Below are positions 44,532 through 52,862 of a stretch of DNA of 62,501 bases, piece after piece. Each line of letters begins with the position of its first letter. Positions within the stretch are counted from its first letter, which is position 1. Below the pieces are notes generated by a model. That model did not search any database. It worked only from the letters and a program-made list of their open reading frames with translations, and was not told where the DNA came from. Origin of the DNA: a virus; IMG/VR virus record IMGVR_UViG_3300017992_000027, positions 1 through 62,501 of that record; one strand, given 5' to 3'. The position numbers were made by a program, and so were the translations under genes.

Positions 44532-45662
44532 TTATACCTCGTAGTGAACAGCGTAGCCTGCGTTGCCTCCACTTCCTCCGTTTACGTTTTTCGTTCCTAT
44601 GTCTGTTGGCGTAACCAAGACGATTATTCCACCGCCTCCACCTCTTCCGGCTCCGCCATTTCCAAATAATCCATTACCGGCATAGTACGAAGTTCCTGAG
44701 CTACCATTTCCGCCGTTGGCGTTGAACGTCGGACTTGGGCTGCCTGATTCTGCCTCTGCATACAAGTAGATGTAACCGCCTGCTCCACCGCCTGAGCCTC
44801 CTGTTCCAGCAACTCCAGCAACAGATGTAGAAGCTGAGCCGTTTCCTCCGTTCAGGCCATTTCCGCCTGCGCCTCCAAGACTGCCTCCAGCACCACCGCC
44901 TCCACCACCAGGATAACCTCCTGATGTGTGGGATTCACCGATACCACCGCTTGAGCCACCGCCTCCAGCGAACAAACCCCAAGTTCTTAGGTCGATTAAC
45001 GCCCAATTCAGTACAGCGGCTGCCTCTCCGCCTGAACCGCCTGTGGGACTCGAAGCACCTCCAGCTGCACTCGCTCCAACGAGGGCTCCTATGACTGTGC
45101 TGGGCGCTACTCCTGGGTTTCCTCCTGGCCCAGCGTTATCACCATCAATTGCGCTAGGGGCGGTGCTGCTAGCGGCAGCACCTCCGTTAGCGTTGAATAC
45201 GCCGTCGCCGGCATACGTTGCGCAAAAGATGTTCAGGTTACCTCCTCCATCTCCAGCGTCTCCGCTAGCAGCGTTTCCTTTGTTAGTATCTGCTACGCCT
45301 GCCGCTCCTGTTCCAGGTACTGTGGATGCTGTGATGGCACCGTTGTTCGTGAACGTGCCAGTACATTGAATGGTGACGCCTGATTTTACTGTAAGCGTGT
45401 ACGTAGCGTCAATCGTCAAGTCAGTGTATTGCTTACTTTCTGAAAGCGTGGTATTCGAGCTTATAGTAACTGCTCCGTCACTTCCATCTCCAAGAGAAGG
45501 TACAAATCCAGCAGCACCACCTAATGCTTCAAATGTTGCTCCGTCGTTACTAATCTTCATCTCACCATCGTCGCTATCGTAATACATTGCTCCTTGTGCT
45601 GCTGTTGGCGCACTCGCTGTTGGAGTAGGCGTCATCAACAGACTACTTCTATTCTCTACCAT
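44532..45662 (-). CDS. Glycine-rich adhesin-like tail fibre
   Basis: A 376-residue protein; the ATG at 45662 shares a base with the upstream stop. It begins with the PTPTASAP...YYDSDDGEMKI module, a beta-region, and then a long stretch of glycine-rich repeats (GGGGSSGGIG, GGAGGSLGGAGGNGLNGG, GGSGGGAGG). Such repeats form polyglycine II bundles in phage adhesins (T4-like gp38/S16 type), with exposed loops that bind receptors. So this is a receptor-binding candidate, probably at the fibre tip. Confidence 0.7.
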   Translation of the reverse strand: MVENRSSLLMTPTPTASAPTAAQGAMYYDSDDGEMKISNDGATFEALGGAAGFVPSLGDGSDGAVTISSNTTLSESKQYTDLTIDATYTLTVKSGVTIQCTGTFTNNGAITASTVPGTGAAGVADTNKGNAASGDAGDGGGNLNIFCATYAGDGVFNANGGAAASSTAPSAIDGDNAGPGGNPGVAPSTVIGALVGASAAGGASSPTGGSGGEAAAVLNWALIDLRTWGLFAGGGGSSGGIGESHTSGGYPGGGGGGAGGSLGGAGGNGLNGGNGSASTSVAGVAGTGGSGGGAGGYIYLYAEAESGSPSPTFNANGGNGSSGTSYYAGNGLFGNGGAGRGGGGGIIVLVTPTDIGTKNVNGGSGGNAGYAVHYEV

Positions 45663-46312
45663 TAGTCTTTCCACCCCCATACAACCATACGGGTTTTTGT
45701 TGTGAAGTTACCTGCGCTCTTCTGGATCTTGAAGATTGTTATATCTCCAGTGCCAGTCCACATTCCGGTGCTAGTATACCCGCCCCCATTTTGATCTCCT
45801 GATCCTCCAAGATGTGAGATCAAAGCTCTATCCGAAGCGATTTTAAAGATCTCAATCATGGCTGTAAAGTAATCACTACCATTACCTTCAGTGTGTATTC
45901 TATAATCTGAACCTGTTGCATCATTCGCTGTCGCTGTTGTGTTAGACCATTTGATGTAGTTCTGTTGGTAATTAGAACCAGAATCTCCATTAATTTCTAA
46001 TCCTACTCCAGCTGTTGTTGCATCAAATTCGCCGTAAATTTGAATTCGATAATTCTCATATGCTTCAGTCAAAGTAGCGCTGCTCAAACTTGTAGCTGCA
46101 CCACCACTTAGATCAGTGTCGCTTATCTTTACCCAGCCGCTTGCTCCAATCGGTTCTGATGTTGTACTGTTGCGTACTTTCAACACTTCGTCTGTGCTGT
46201 TATACCACAACTGCCCTTCAACTGGTGAGACTGGATCAGTAGCTTGCGAAGCTAGGACTACAGTCTCGCCTGAAATGTTCCCGGCGTTGTCAACTTCGTA
46301 TTTCGTTCCCAT
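45662..46312 (-). CDS. Tail fibre protein with WYNSTD module
   Basis: A 216-residue protein. It has ATDPVSPVEGQLWYNSTDEV, the shared fibre module, near residues 23-42, then a lectin-like or jelly-roll domain (TEAYENYRIQIYGEFDATTA, GVGLEINGDSGSNYQQNYI, ARTRMVVWGW-type end). Its closest partner in this window is the 43502 gene by module and length. Tail fibre/receptor role inferred. Confidence 0.65.
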   Translation of the reverse strand: MGTKYEVDNAGNISGETVVLASQATDPVSPVEGQLWYNSTDEVLKVRNSTTSEPIGASGWVKISDTDLSGGAATSLSSATLTEAYENYRIQIYGEFDATTAGVGLEINGDSGSNYQQNYIKWSNTTATANDATGSDYRIHTEGNGSDYFTAMIEIFKIASDRALISHLGGSGDQNGGGYTSTGMWTGTGDITIFKIQKSAGNFTTKTRMVVWGWKD

Positions 46313-46325
46313 CTATCTTTCCTCC

Positions 46326-48020
46326 TTATCCAAGTATCACCGTGCTTGTGCCGTTATACCCTTTGAATTGTTTATCAGTACTATTGTACCAAATTTGTCC
46401 TTCGGTTGGTGTTCCAGGATCGCTTGCTACGACTCCAAGAAACACACTTCCGGTAACAGTGACGTTAGCTAAGTTTAACGATCCACTTACGTAGATGTCT
46501 TTCCATTTGTATGTGCCGCTTCCAAGATCATATGCGTTGTCTGTGTCTGGTAAGAAATCACCAGATCCGGCTCCTGGAGTTGATGTCTGTGCACCGCCTT
46601 GAACTTCAACTGTTCCTGAAGTAGCTACTCCAAAGTCAAGTTGCACTTGATTCGCATTCAAAACAGCAATATCACCAACGATTGCATCTCCTGATCCATC
46701 ATAGATCATTACAGAAGGAGAGACGGTGTTCAAACTATGCGTCACTACTACTGTAGTCTGACTTGTGAATGTTGTGCTGTATCTTTTTACTCCGAGCACA
46801 CTACCAATACTAACGACTGCTCCTCCAACTACAACAATCTCACCGCTTGTAGCGACGCCGAATGTCACAGTCAGATTATTCGCATCAGTTAGAGTAACGC
46901 TTGTTGGTTCAACAAGCTGATCTGTGTTATCAAACACTTGTACAGCAACATATTTCTGTCCAAGATTGTGATTCACAGCTACACTTGTTTGGCCTGTAAA
47001 GCTTTCAGAGTACATAGCACTGAATCCAGTGTATGTTCTTGTAGCGTTTGGAATACTATGCACAACGACTGTTCCGGTTGTTGCAACAAGGAATGTGACT
47101 GTTACGGTATTCGCATCTGTAATATCAATTGTGTCTGGAGTGATCTGCTCGCTATTGTTATCATATACTTGCACGATCGGATTGCTGTCATTCAGATTGT
47201 GTGTGACTACAACACTTGTTTGCGAAGTGAAGGAATCAGTGTATTTAGATCCGGTCGTACTTCCAACAACTCTATCAATGTCAAGAAGTAATGTAGTTGC
47301 ACTGATTGCTTCTCCGATCTTCACAGCGATAGCGGGCGGTGTTGTTTCCAAACCTCCAGCTACTGTATCAGATAGATAGTATGTTTCTCCTGGTGTAAGT
47401 CCTGAAAGGAAATCTACTTCTCCAAAGAGAGTGACATCTCCTGTTGAACCAGACACATTGTCAATTATACCAACTGCTCTACTCGTGTCGACTGAATTAG
47501 CTTGAGCTGGTACAAAGTCTGAGCCGTCAAATGTAACAACGTCTCCATCCGTACATCCAGATTGATCTACTCCAGTAATGACAGTGCCAGTTCCTGTTCC
47601 ACCACCTCCTCCAGTGTTAATGATTCGTTGATCGAAGATGTCAGCGTTCACAATACTTGTAGCGCCGTCATCTACAAAAACACGAGCTAAACAGATGTAA
47701 GTTTCCGCGTCATAACTAGGGGTTTTCGGTACAGAAGCAGGTGTACCAGTAAGCACACTTACTGTTCCAGCTACATTAACAAGTACAAGATCGTATCGAT
47801 CAAGACTTGGGTGAGCGGCAGCTATGGCATAGTTTCCACCTGCTACAGCAATTGCTCCAGTTCCGTTGAATAGGATTGTACCTGCTGCTACATCGACGCT
47901 CATATCAGCGCCGCCGCTTTTCTCTGTTACTGCGCATCCAGTTTCAACAGCATAGTTGAGTTGCAGAGCTACATTATTCATGTCTGGAGCGAAAGCTCTT
48001 TGGTCCGGATTGAATTTCAT
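46326..48020 (-). CDS. Long tail fibre with three tandem beta repeats
   Basis: A 564-residue protein. The N-terminal part (FNPDQRAFAPDMNNVALQL, AAGTILFNGTGAIAV) resembles fibre/collar baseplate-attachment modules. The middle has three ~65-residue repeats with the pattern F(T/S)xQTxVxVxHxLN...VxVxDN...TDANxxTVTFxxATxGxVVV. The C-terminus ends in the shared module (PGTPTEGQIWYNSTDKQ). The repeats likely form a shaft of stacked beta domains. It is the longest fibre in the set. Confidence 0.7.
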   Translation of the reverse strand: MKFNPDQRAFAPDMNNVALQLNYAVETGCAVTEKSGGADMSVDVAAGTILFNGTGAIAVAGGNYAIAAAHPSLDRYDLVLVNVAGTVSVLTGTPASVPKTPSYDAETYICLARVFVDDGATSIVNADIFDQRIINTGGGGGTGTGTVITGVDQSGCTDGDVVTFDGSDFVPAQANSVDTSRAVGIIDNVSGSTGDVTLFGEVDFLSGLTPGETYYLSDTVAGGLETTPPAIAVKIGEAISATTLLLDIDRVVGSTTGSKYTDSFTSQTSVVVTHNLNDSNPIVQVYDNNSEQITPDTIDITDANTVTVTFLVATTGTVVVHSIPNATRTYTGFSAMYSESFTGQTSVAVNHNLGQKYVAVQVFDNTDQLVEPTSVTLTDANNLTVTFGVATSGEIVVVGGAVVSIGSVLGVKRYSTTFTSQTTVVVTHSLNTVSPSVMIYDGSGDAIVGDIAVLNANQVQLDFGVATSGTVEVQGGAQTSTPGAGSGDFLPDTDNAYDLGSGTYKWKDIYVSGSLNLANVTVTGSVFLGVVASDPGTPTEGQIWYNSTDKQFKGYNGTSTVILG

Positions 48021-48033
48021 TACCATTTCTTAA

Positions 48034-48516
48034 TCACGCTCTTGTCCATGTAAATATGAATTTTACATTGATCGGGGTAGCAGCAGTCTTTGTAAAATCA
48101 ATATTGATCCTATTGAACATTACTCCAGCAGCTGCAGCATTGAACACGCCGACCTCTCTCCAAGTTGCTACCGCTTCTGCTGCGGAGAAGTCAGTTTCTA
48201 TTTCGAGAGTATTCAGGTTCGCATTAACTACAGTCGCTGCATTTCTATCGATCTCAGCATACAATGCTGAGTCAGTCGCCGCAACTGTAACATTACTTGT
48301 ACCAACAGCAATCCATCCTAATGCTGCTTGTGTGTTATCTTTCATTCTGTCTGCAATTAGTTCAAGGCCGTCATCTACAACCATATTCTCTGCTTGATGC
48401 AAAACCTCGCCTGTTAATGCATTCCGAATCGTAAGTTGACCTTTGATGATCATTCCGGACGTTGTGTCTCTCCATTGATTTAGTTTGAGTTTATCCAAAC
48501 ATATCAGCTCCGTCAT
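48034..48516 (-). CDS. Fibre/baseplate-associated protein
   Basis: A 160-residue beta-rich protein: KGQLTIRNALTGEVLHQAENMVVDDGLELIADRMKD, then IAVGTSNVTVAATDSALYAEIDR, and INVKFIFTWTRA. Sequences of this type (ALTG...H...NxVxDxGL) occur at baseplate or fibre junctions in myoviruses. It overlaps the tail protein I-like gene by 26 nt. Function inferred. Confidence 0.55.
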   Translation of the reverse strand: MTELICLDKLKLNQWRDTTSGMIIKGQLTIRNALTGEVLHQAENMVVDDGLELIADRMKDNTQAALGWIAVGTSNVTVAATDSALYAEIDRNAATVVNANLNTLEIETDFSAAEAVATWREVGVFNAAAAGVMFNRINIDFTKTAATPINVKFIFTWTRA

Positions 48517-49096
48517 AACTACTTACATCCAAGATAAACGATGTGCCAGGTCCTGGTGTAGTAATGCTAACTTGATCTGCAACAAGAATATCATCTTCAG
48601 CTAGACCAAAATTCAATTGTGTAGTGAGATACACTCCAGCTGCTTTTGCATTCTGTACTGAATTTATAGCCGTTTGAATCAGATCAATTGTATCAATTGT
48701 AAACGTCATTTCAGCAAGAACTTTCAAAGGATCGGTTGGGAAAGTCTCTGTGATCACAATGTTCGTATCAGGAAGTCCGGTTGTTGCGGTGAAAGCAAGA
48801 GTCAGTCCAGGGATCGTTCCTGAAGCAAGGAATGCAGATCGTGCAGCTTGAATACGAGCACGATAATTTGCATCTGGTTCGCCTGGTAGCCTTCCTAATC
48901 TAAAGAGAGCACCAAGATCTTCGAGCTCTGTGCCAATTGCTGTACTGATGAATACTGAAAGTTGTAAATTCGCTGATTGTACATCGAATAAATCAAGCTC
49001 TTGCGCGACTGATAACATCCATCCATACGTAGCACTACCTTCATGGATGCTCCACCAATGCGGAAGTCTTTGTATCATGTCGTCGATTCTTGCCAT
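48491..49096 (-). CDS. Baseplate wedge protein, tail protein I-like
   Basis: A 201-residue protein with an N-terminal helical region (LPHWWSIHEGSATYGWMLSVAQELDL) and GTELEDLGALFRLGRLPGEPDANYRARIQ, which is a baseplate-wedge style motif also seen in the baseplate J gene (GTDLEEIGLLVG). P2-type tail protein I follows J in phages; here it also follows J in transcription order. Late-type box lies 27 nt before the ATG. Confidence 0.6.
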   Translation of the reverse strand: MARIDDMIQRLPHWWSIHEGSATYGWMLSVAQELDLFDVQSANLQLSVFISTAIGTELEDLGALFRLGRLPGEPDANYRARIQAARSAFLASGTIPGLTLAFTATTGLPDTNIVITETFPTDPLKVLAEMTFTIDTIDLIQTAINSVQNAKAAGVYLTTQLNFGLAEDDILVADQVSITTPGPGTSFILDVSSYDGADMFG

Positions 49097-49123
49097 TGTA
49101 TTATGAGTATTGTTGTTTGTGTT

Positions 49124-49135
49124 TATTTAAAAATA
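49124..49135 (-). promoter_or_regulatory. Late-type promoter core TATTTTTAAATA
   Basis: On the minus strand TGAGGTTATTTTTAAATAAAC; the TGA is the stop of the baseplate J gene. The ATG at 49096 is 27 nt below. It may start a separate fibre transcript. Confidence 0.8.
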
Positions 49136-49138
49136 ACC

Positions 49139-51229
49139 TCAGACACTAATCGTGAGCGTTCCAGCCTTTGCTACTTCATCGACATCGATTGTAACATCAG
49201 CAGCTGGTACAGTCAAAGTGCTATTTGATACTCCCTCCGTTTCTTGTATGATCCGTATAAGCTCTGATCTGAAGATGTCTATTCCTACATCAAGCGTATT
49301 CAAATATGTCCTTAGCGCGCTTTCTACCGCTGTTAAAACAGTCGCTGTACTTGCACCACCTTCTACTACAATCGTTGCTGTCACATCAATTGTCACAACA
49401 GTTGGTTCAAGCACCGTCACGATCACTCCTGCAGCTCTTGTATCTTCGATCGCATCATCAACATCAGACAGTACACTTGCTGGTAGTGGAGATTGTGTTC
49501 CTGACACAAATACCTCTACATGCCCAAGCCAGTCATAGTCATAATCGACAAAGAAGTCGGTATCATCATCTGGGTTATCTCCACCGCCTTGCCAGACAAT
49601 CTGACTCGATGAATCAAGTACGAAGTCAGTGTTCTGAACGAAAGTGTGTCCTGGTGTCGCTGACAATGTGCCTTCTACATCGAGCGTTGCTGTATCTTGC
49701 GCGACTTCAAAGTCAAGTTTGTATGTATCAGTGGCAATTGCATATCGGTGCACTTCGTCCGTTGCAGTCTTTCGTGGTAGGTCATCGACTGTGACTGAAG
49801 TAATCCCGTCCACTGCTAAAACTGCTTGACGAATTGCACTGGCTGTTGCTTTTCCTGCAAGACTTGATTCTTGGATGCGATCGCGAAGTTCGTCATCCGT
49901 CTCAATATCTGTTCCGCCTTCTGTTGCTTCGTAGTTGTTGACCGCGTCAACACTCGGAATACTCGATACCTTGAATACGATCTTGTTTGCACCAACATTA
50001 TATTTTGCTCCGACATCTTCACTGATGATTGGAACTTCTTTCGAAAGCGGTTTGTAATCAACTAAGAATGATGTGCCATCGTCTGGAACTGTTCCTGTTG
50101 TTATGAATTTGATTGTGTCTCCTGAGTAGAGTGAACTATCCCCAAAGAACCAGAAGTCCATCTTCACATCACCAGATGTGAGGACGTCTCCTGCAAGATT
50201 TGTGTAAATATCGATCTTGATAAAGTTCGTTGCTGCAACACTTGGAAAGCCTGTTTGTGTAAGTTCAGTGTCTGTCCTGTCAATGAAGAATCTATAGAAA
50301 CTTCCGACTGCATCAGCTAGGTCGGAATTTGAAAAACTCAATGTGTATGCATTAGTCGCATCTCCACCAGAGCCATATGTAATTTCAATCCTGTCAATCT
50401 TCGCAAGAGCTGTGTTATCAATGATCTTCAAACTTAGGTGCATATCTTTATCAGTACCGTCTACAACAGTTCCAAGAACTTTCTCATAGCTTGCAAGTGT
50501 TGAGCTGGTTCCAGATTTACCAAGATCTAATGAATTTGCACCTTGAATAAAGTCAACAGCGTCAAGAGCATCAGCTGTTGCATCTGCGCTCTCTGTCCAA
50601 TTAGCTGTCTCACAGTCATCAACGAGAAGAACAGCATTTGGATCGACTATCAATTGATTCGAGACTGAGGAGATTTCGTAATCAACACCTTGAGTAAGAA
50701 TGGTACCGGGAGTAGCACTTACCGTTGCTGAAACTTGCTGAACGCTATCAATAAGTCGTTCATCCATTGGATAGTAAAGTAGACCGTCAACATAATCATG
50801 TGATTCTGCATCAATGTCAGCATCAAATATCGTATCACTAGCTACTAGGAATCTGAGTTGCTCCTCACCTGTATTTGGCTGAGTAGACACGATTGAATTA
50901 GCAGAGATTGTAAAATCAGCTCCTGCAACTTGATTTCTAATGAAAGACGCAAACCCGGTTGAGTTCGTTCCGTCTTTTCTATCAACTCCAACAAGAAGAC
51001 CTATCTCTTCTAGATCTGTTCCGATAGCTGTACTAACTCTTGAGCCATCGTAGATATTTTGCAATTGATCGTAAAGCAAACTGATCTCTTGTGCAACAGC
51101 TTCAAGCATCTGGCGCATGATACCTCCTGCGTTCCCGTCAGTGACGTCATTAATATTGTTGAACACGTTCAGCAATAAATCGCTGATGATGTCGTTCAGT
51201 GGTTTGACTGTGAATTGTACCGCTGCCAT
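49139..51229 (-). CDS. Baseplate J-like protein with inserted domain
   Basis: A 696-residue baseplate J family protein. The N-terminal helical arm contains QLQNIYDGSRVSTAIGTDLEEIGLLVGVDRKDG, J-typical; a C-terminal part includes TASAIRQAVLAVDGITSVTVDD and GVIVTVLEPTVVTIDVTATI, as in J proteins that link wedge to fibre. Between about residues 210 and 370 is a beta-rich insert (VDDCETANWTESADA..., EITYGSGGDATNAYTLSF) with the look of a carbohydrate-binding jelly roll. Together with gp25 and tail protein I it forms the baseplate wedge. Confidence 0.75.
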   Translation of the reverse strand: MAAVQFTVKPLNDIISDLLLNVFNNINDVTDGNAGGIMRQMLEAVAQEISLLYDQLQNIYDGSRVSTAIGTDLEEIGLLVGVDRKDGTNSTGFASFIRNQVAGADFTISANSIVSTQPNTGEEQLRFLVASDTIFDADIDAESHDYVDGLLYYPMDERLIDSVQQVSATVSATPGTILTQGVDYEISSVSNQLIVDPNAVLLVDDCETANWTESADATADALDAVDFIQGANSLDLGKSGTSSTLASYEKVLGTVVDGTDKDMHLSLKIIDNTALAKIDRIEITYGSGGDATNAYTLSFSNSDLADAVGSFYRFFIDRTDTELTQTGFPSVAATNFIKIDIYTNLAGDVLTSGDVKMDFWFFGDSSLYSGDTIKFITTGTVPDDGTSFLVDYKPLSKEVPIISEDVGAKYNVGANKIVFKVSSIPSVDAVNNYEATEGGTDIETDDELRDRIQESSLAGKATASAIRQAVLAVDGITSVTVDDLPRKTATDEVHRYAIATDTYKLDFEVAQDTATLDVEGTLSATPGHTFVQNTDFVLDSSSQIVWQGGGDNPDDDTDFFVDYDYDWLGHVEVFVSGTQSPLPASVLSDVDDAIEDTRAAGVIVTVLEPTVVTIDVTATIVVEGGASTATVLTAVESALRTYLNTLDVGIDIFRSELIRIIQETEGVSNSTLTVPAADVTIDVDEVAKAGTLTISV

Positions 51230-51414
51230 TATACTACAAACCCTCCTTGTTGAATCTTCTCTTTCAATGCTTTCTTCAACTCATCTGCAGGTACATTTAG
51301 ATCACGTAATCTAAATTCCTTTTCTAAATGTCTGAAGTAAGATGGAGTAGAGCATTGCTTACCTTCAAAGTGCGATCTCGTCGCATGAATGCTTTCGATA
51401 ATTTTTTCTTTCAT
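51229..51414 (-). CDS. Small helical baseplate-region protein
   Basis: A 61-residue helical protein (SIHATRSHFEGKQCSTPSYF, LEKEFRLRDLNVPADELKKALKEKI). It lies between the gp25 gene and J, within 2 nt of each. Unknown family; may help assemble the wedge. Confidence 0.5.
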   Translation of the reverse strand: MKEKIIESIHATRSHFEGKQCSTPSYFRHLEKEFRLRDLNVPADELKKALKEKIQQGGFVV

Positions 51415-51416
51415 GT

Positions 51417-51887
51417 TTATCCACTCAGTATTGTGCTTGTGTCAGTGTTGATCGTGCCAAACTGATTCTCCTCTCCAGTTAATCCGAACGGAAACACAAT
51501 GTTCAAAGGCTCTTCTGAATTGATTGGAGTGACAATAATATCAATCGATAATACCTTCATTGAGGAATCAGTGTATGTTACAGATATTGAATCGATTGTA
51601 TCAATACGTGGCTCTTGTAACAACGCTTCCCTGACATGCTGTCTTGCTAATCCCAATGTGAATTCATTCGGAATTGTTCCAATAAGATTAGGCAAACGTG
51701 AACCGTAATCTGGGTGTAGTGTTAGTTCGCCACGAATCGTCCGTATTCTATTGATGATTGCTTGATTCAAGTTCGACGTTCCGATTGCTTGCTTGAAATC
51801 ATTATTCGCACCTATCTCTGTGTCATCTGTGCTCACTACATTCAGAAGAATGTCTATTCCAAGTCTTTGTTCAAACGTTACTGCCAT
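51417..51887 (-). CDS. Baseplate wedge protein gp25/W-like
   Basis: A 156-residue protein with the gp25 domain: NLNQAIINRIRTIRGELTLHPDYGSRLPNLIG is the usual signature (R-I-x-T-x-x-G-E-L-x-x-x-P-x-Y-G-S) and HVREALLQEPRIDTIDSISVTYTDS follows. It connects sheath and hub in all contractile tails. The N-terminal strand domain is typical. It sits between PAAR-like tip and J genes, as in phage order. Confidence 0.85.
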   Translation of the reverse strand: MAVTFEQRLGIDILLNVVSTDDTEIGANNDFKQAIGTSNLNQAIINRIRTIRGELTLHPDYGSRLPNLIGTIPNEFTLGLARQHVREALLQEPRIDTIDSISVTYTDSSMKVLSIDIIVTPINSEEPLNIVFPFGLTGEENQFGTINTDTSTILSG

Positions 51888-51888
51888 C

Positions 51889-52224
51889 TCAAGTTACCTG
51901 CACGAAGGTGTTTATACCCGCTCCGTCTACTTCTGTTGCGTCTCCTGAAAACGAATCTCCGATCAAAACCATAGCTTCACCGTCTACAGTCACGGATCCT
52001 TGAGCCAAGGTATCCGGTGAGTAACTATGAGCCAGTGGAGTACCGGGAGTGCAAGGAGGGTTAAGATGAGAAGGTATTTCCATCGTACCATCATCCACCA
52101 TAACAAGTTCTGACTCAATGCTGACGAAAGTGTTAGAGCCAGCATCAAGAGTGCCAGCAACAACGCCAGCACATACCGAACCCGAGTGAGTTGATGTCCC
52201 TTGATCTGTTGCAACGAGTACCAT
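51889..52224 (-). CDS. PAAR-like spike tip protein
   Basis: A 111-residue protein with PAAR-like features: THSGSVCAGVVAGTLDAGSNTFVSIESELVMV, SHLNPPCTPGTPLAHSY and GSVTVDGEAMVLIGDSFSGD. The glycine/aspartate and Cys/His spread suits a metal-bound cone tip that caps the spike. A GAGG ribosome site precedes the ATG at 52224; a late-type box lies 43 nt upstream. It is directly after the gpV-like spike gene. Confidence 0.65.
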   Translation of the reverse strand: MVLVATDQGTSTHSGSVCAGVVAGTLDAGSNTFVSIESELVMVDDGTMEIPSHLNPPCTPGTPLAHSYSPDTLAQGSVTVDGEAMVLIGDSFSGDATEVDGAGINTFVQVT

Positions 52225-52267
52225 CGCGGTTTCCTCATATATTTTATATTTGATGTGGTTTTGGAGC

Positions 52268-52279
52268 TATTTAAAAATA
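52268..52279 (-). promoter_or_regulatory. Late-type promoter core TATTTTTAAATA
   Basis: Minus strand TGATTATTTTTAAATAGC, with TGA as stop of the spike gene. The PAAR-like gene starts 43 nt below, so its mRNA likely has a short leader that carries GAGG. Confidence 0.75.
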
Positions 52280-52280
52280 A

Positions 52281-52862
52281 TCAAAACGTGATTGGAGTCT
52301 GTGTGTAATTCACCGTCACGCCCGCTATCGTCATAGCTCCCGCGGAATCTACATGGATCCCGTAGCCGTCCTTATTCAAGAGCTTGAAACTACCATCAGC
52401 GTTGATTCGTAGTTTTGCACCTCCATCAAGATCTCCAGCATTTGATGCTTTGAGTATGATGTCATTGTTTGCGCTCATGAATATGATTGATCCGAATGAA
52501 GTGTTCGTGAGTAAGTATTCTTTCTCTTGAATGACTGGAACACCATCCGGACTCTGTGTGAAATTGTCGATCAAGCTACCAAGTACAACTGGTGTTTGAC
52601 TGTCAAGACCGACGAAACCAACCAAGACTAAATCGTCAGTAGCCGGTAATTTGAATGTGCCTTTGAAATCTCCCATTCCAAGACCGATGATTTGAACGTC
52701 ATTGTATGCTATCTTCTGTTTATTCAAGTGTCGAATGTTGACAGTGTATGTGTCTTCATTTGTGTCTGTGACTTTAAAGACTTGCAGTCCTTGGTTCCGT
52801 ACCAGTTCCTGGCTGATCATTCCTCGAATGATCTTTGCTAATGAATCAATGTTTGCTATCAT
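52281..52862 (-). CDS. Baseplate spike protein, gpV-like
   Basis: A 193-residue protein: an N-terminal OB-like fold (LQVFKVTDTNEDTYTVNIRHLNKQ, GMGDFKGTFKLPATDDLVLVGFV) with the conserved GLDSQTPVVLGSL (G-x2-x-x-P-V-V-L-G) and a C-terminal beta-helix repeat (IIFMSANNDIILKASNAG, KLRINADGSFKLLN). It is the gpV/gp5 spike that pierces the membrane. The hub gene precedes it with a 4-nt overlap. Confidence 0.82.
   Translation of the reverse strand: MIANIDSLAKIIRGMISQELVRNQGLQVFKVTDTNEDTYTVNIRHLNKQKIAYNDVQIIGLGMGDFKGTFKLPATDDLVLVGFVGLDSQTPVVLGSLIDNFTQSPDGVPVIQEKEYLLTNTSFGSIIFMSANNDIILKASNAGDLDGGAKLRINADGSFKLLNKDGYGIHVDSAGAMTIAGVTVNYTQTPITF

Noticed and set aside
44926-45369. A 147-residue Pro/Ala-rich plus-strand frame
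   Set aside because: It is the mirror of the glycine-rich fibre gene; Gly codons read on the other strand give Pro and Ala.
51990-52238. An 82-residue hydrophobic minus-strand frame at a leaderless distance (29 nt) from a late-type box
   Set aside because: It lies wholly inside the PAAR-like gene in another frame; its Leu/Ala runs follow from the Ser/Val/Gly codons of that gene. The PAAR-like gene has a GAGG ribosome site and a fitting product, so it is preferred.
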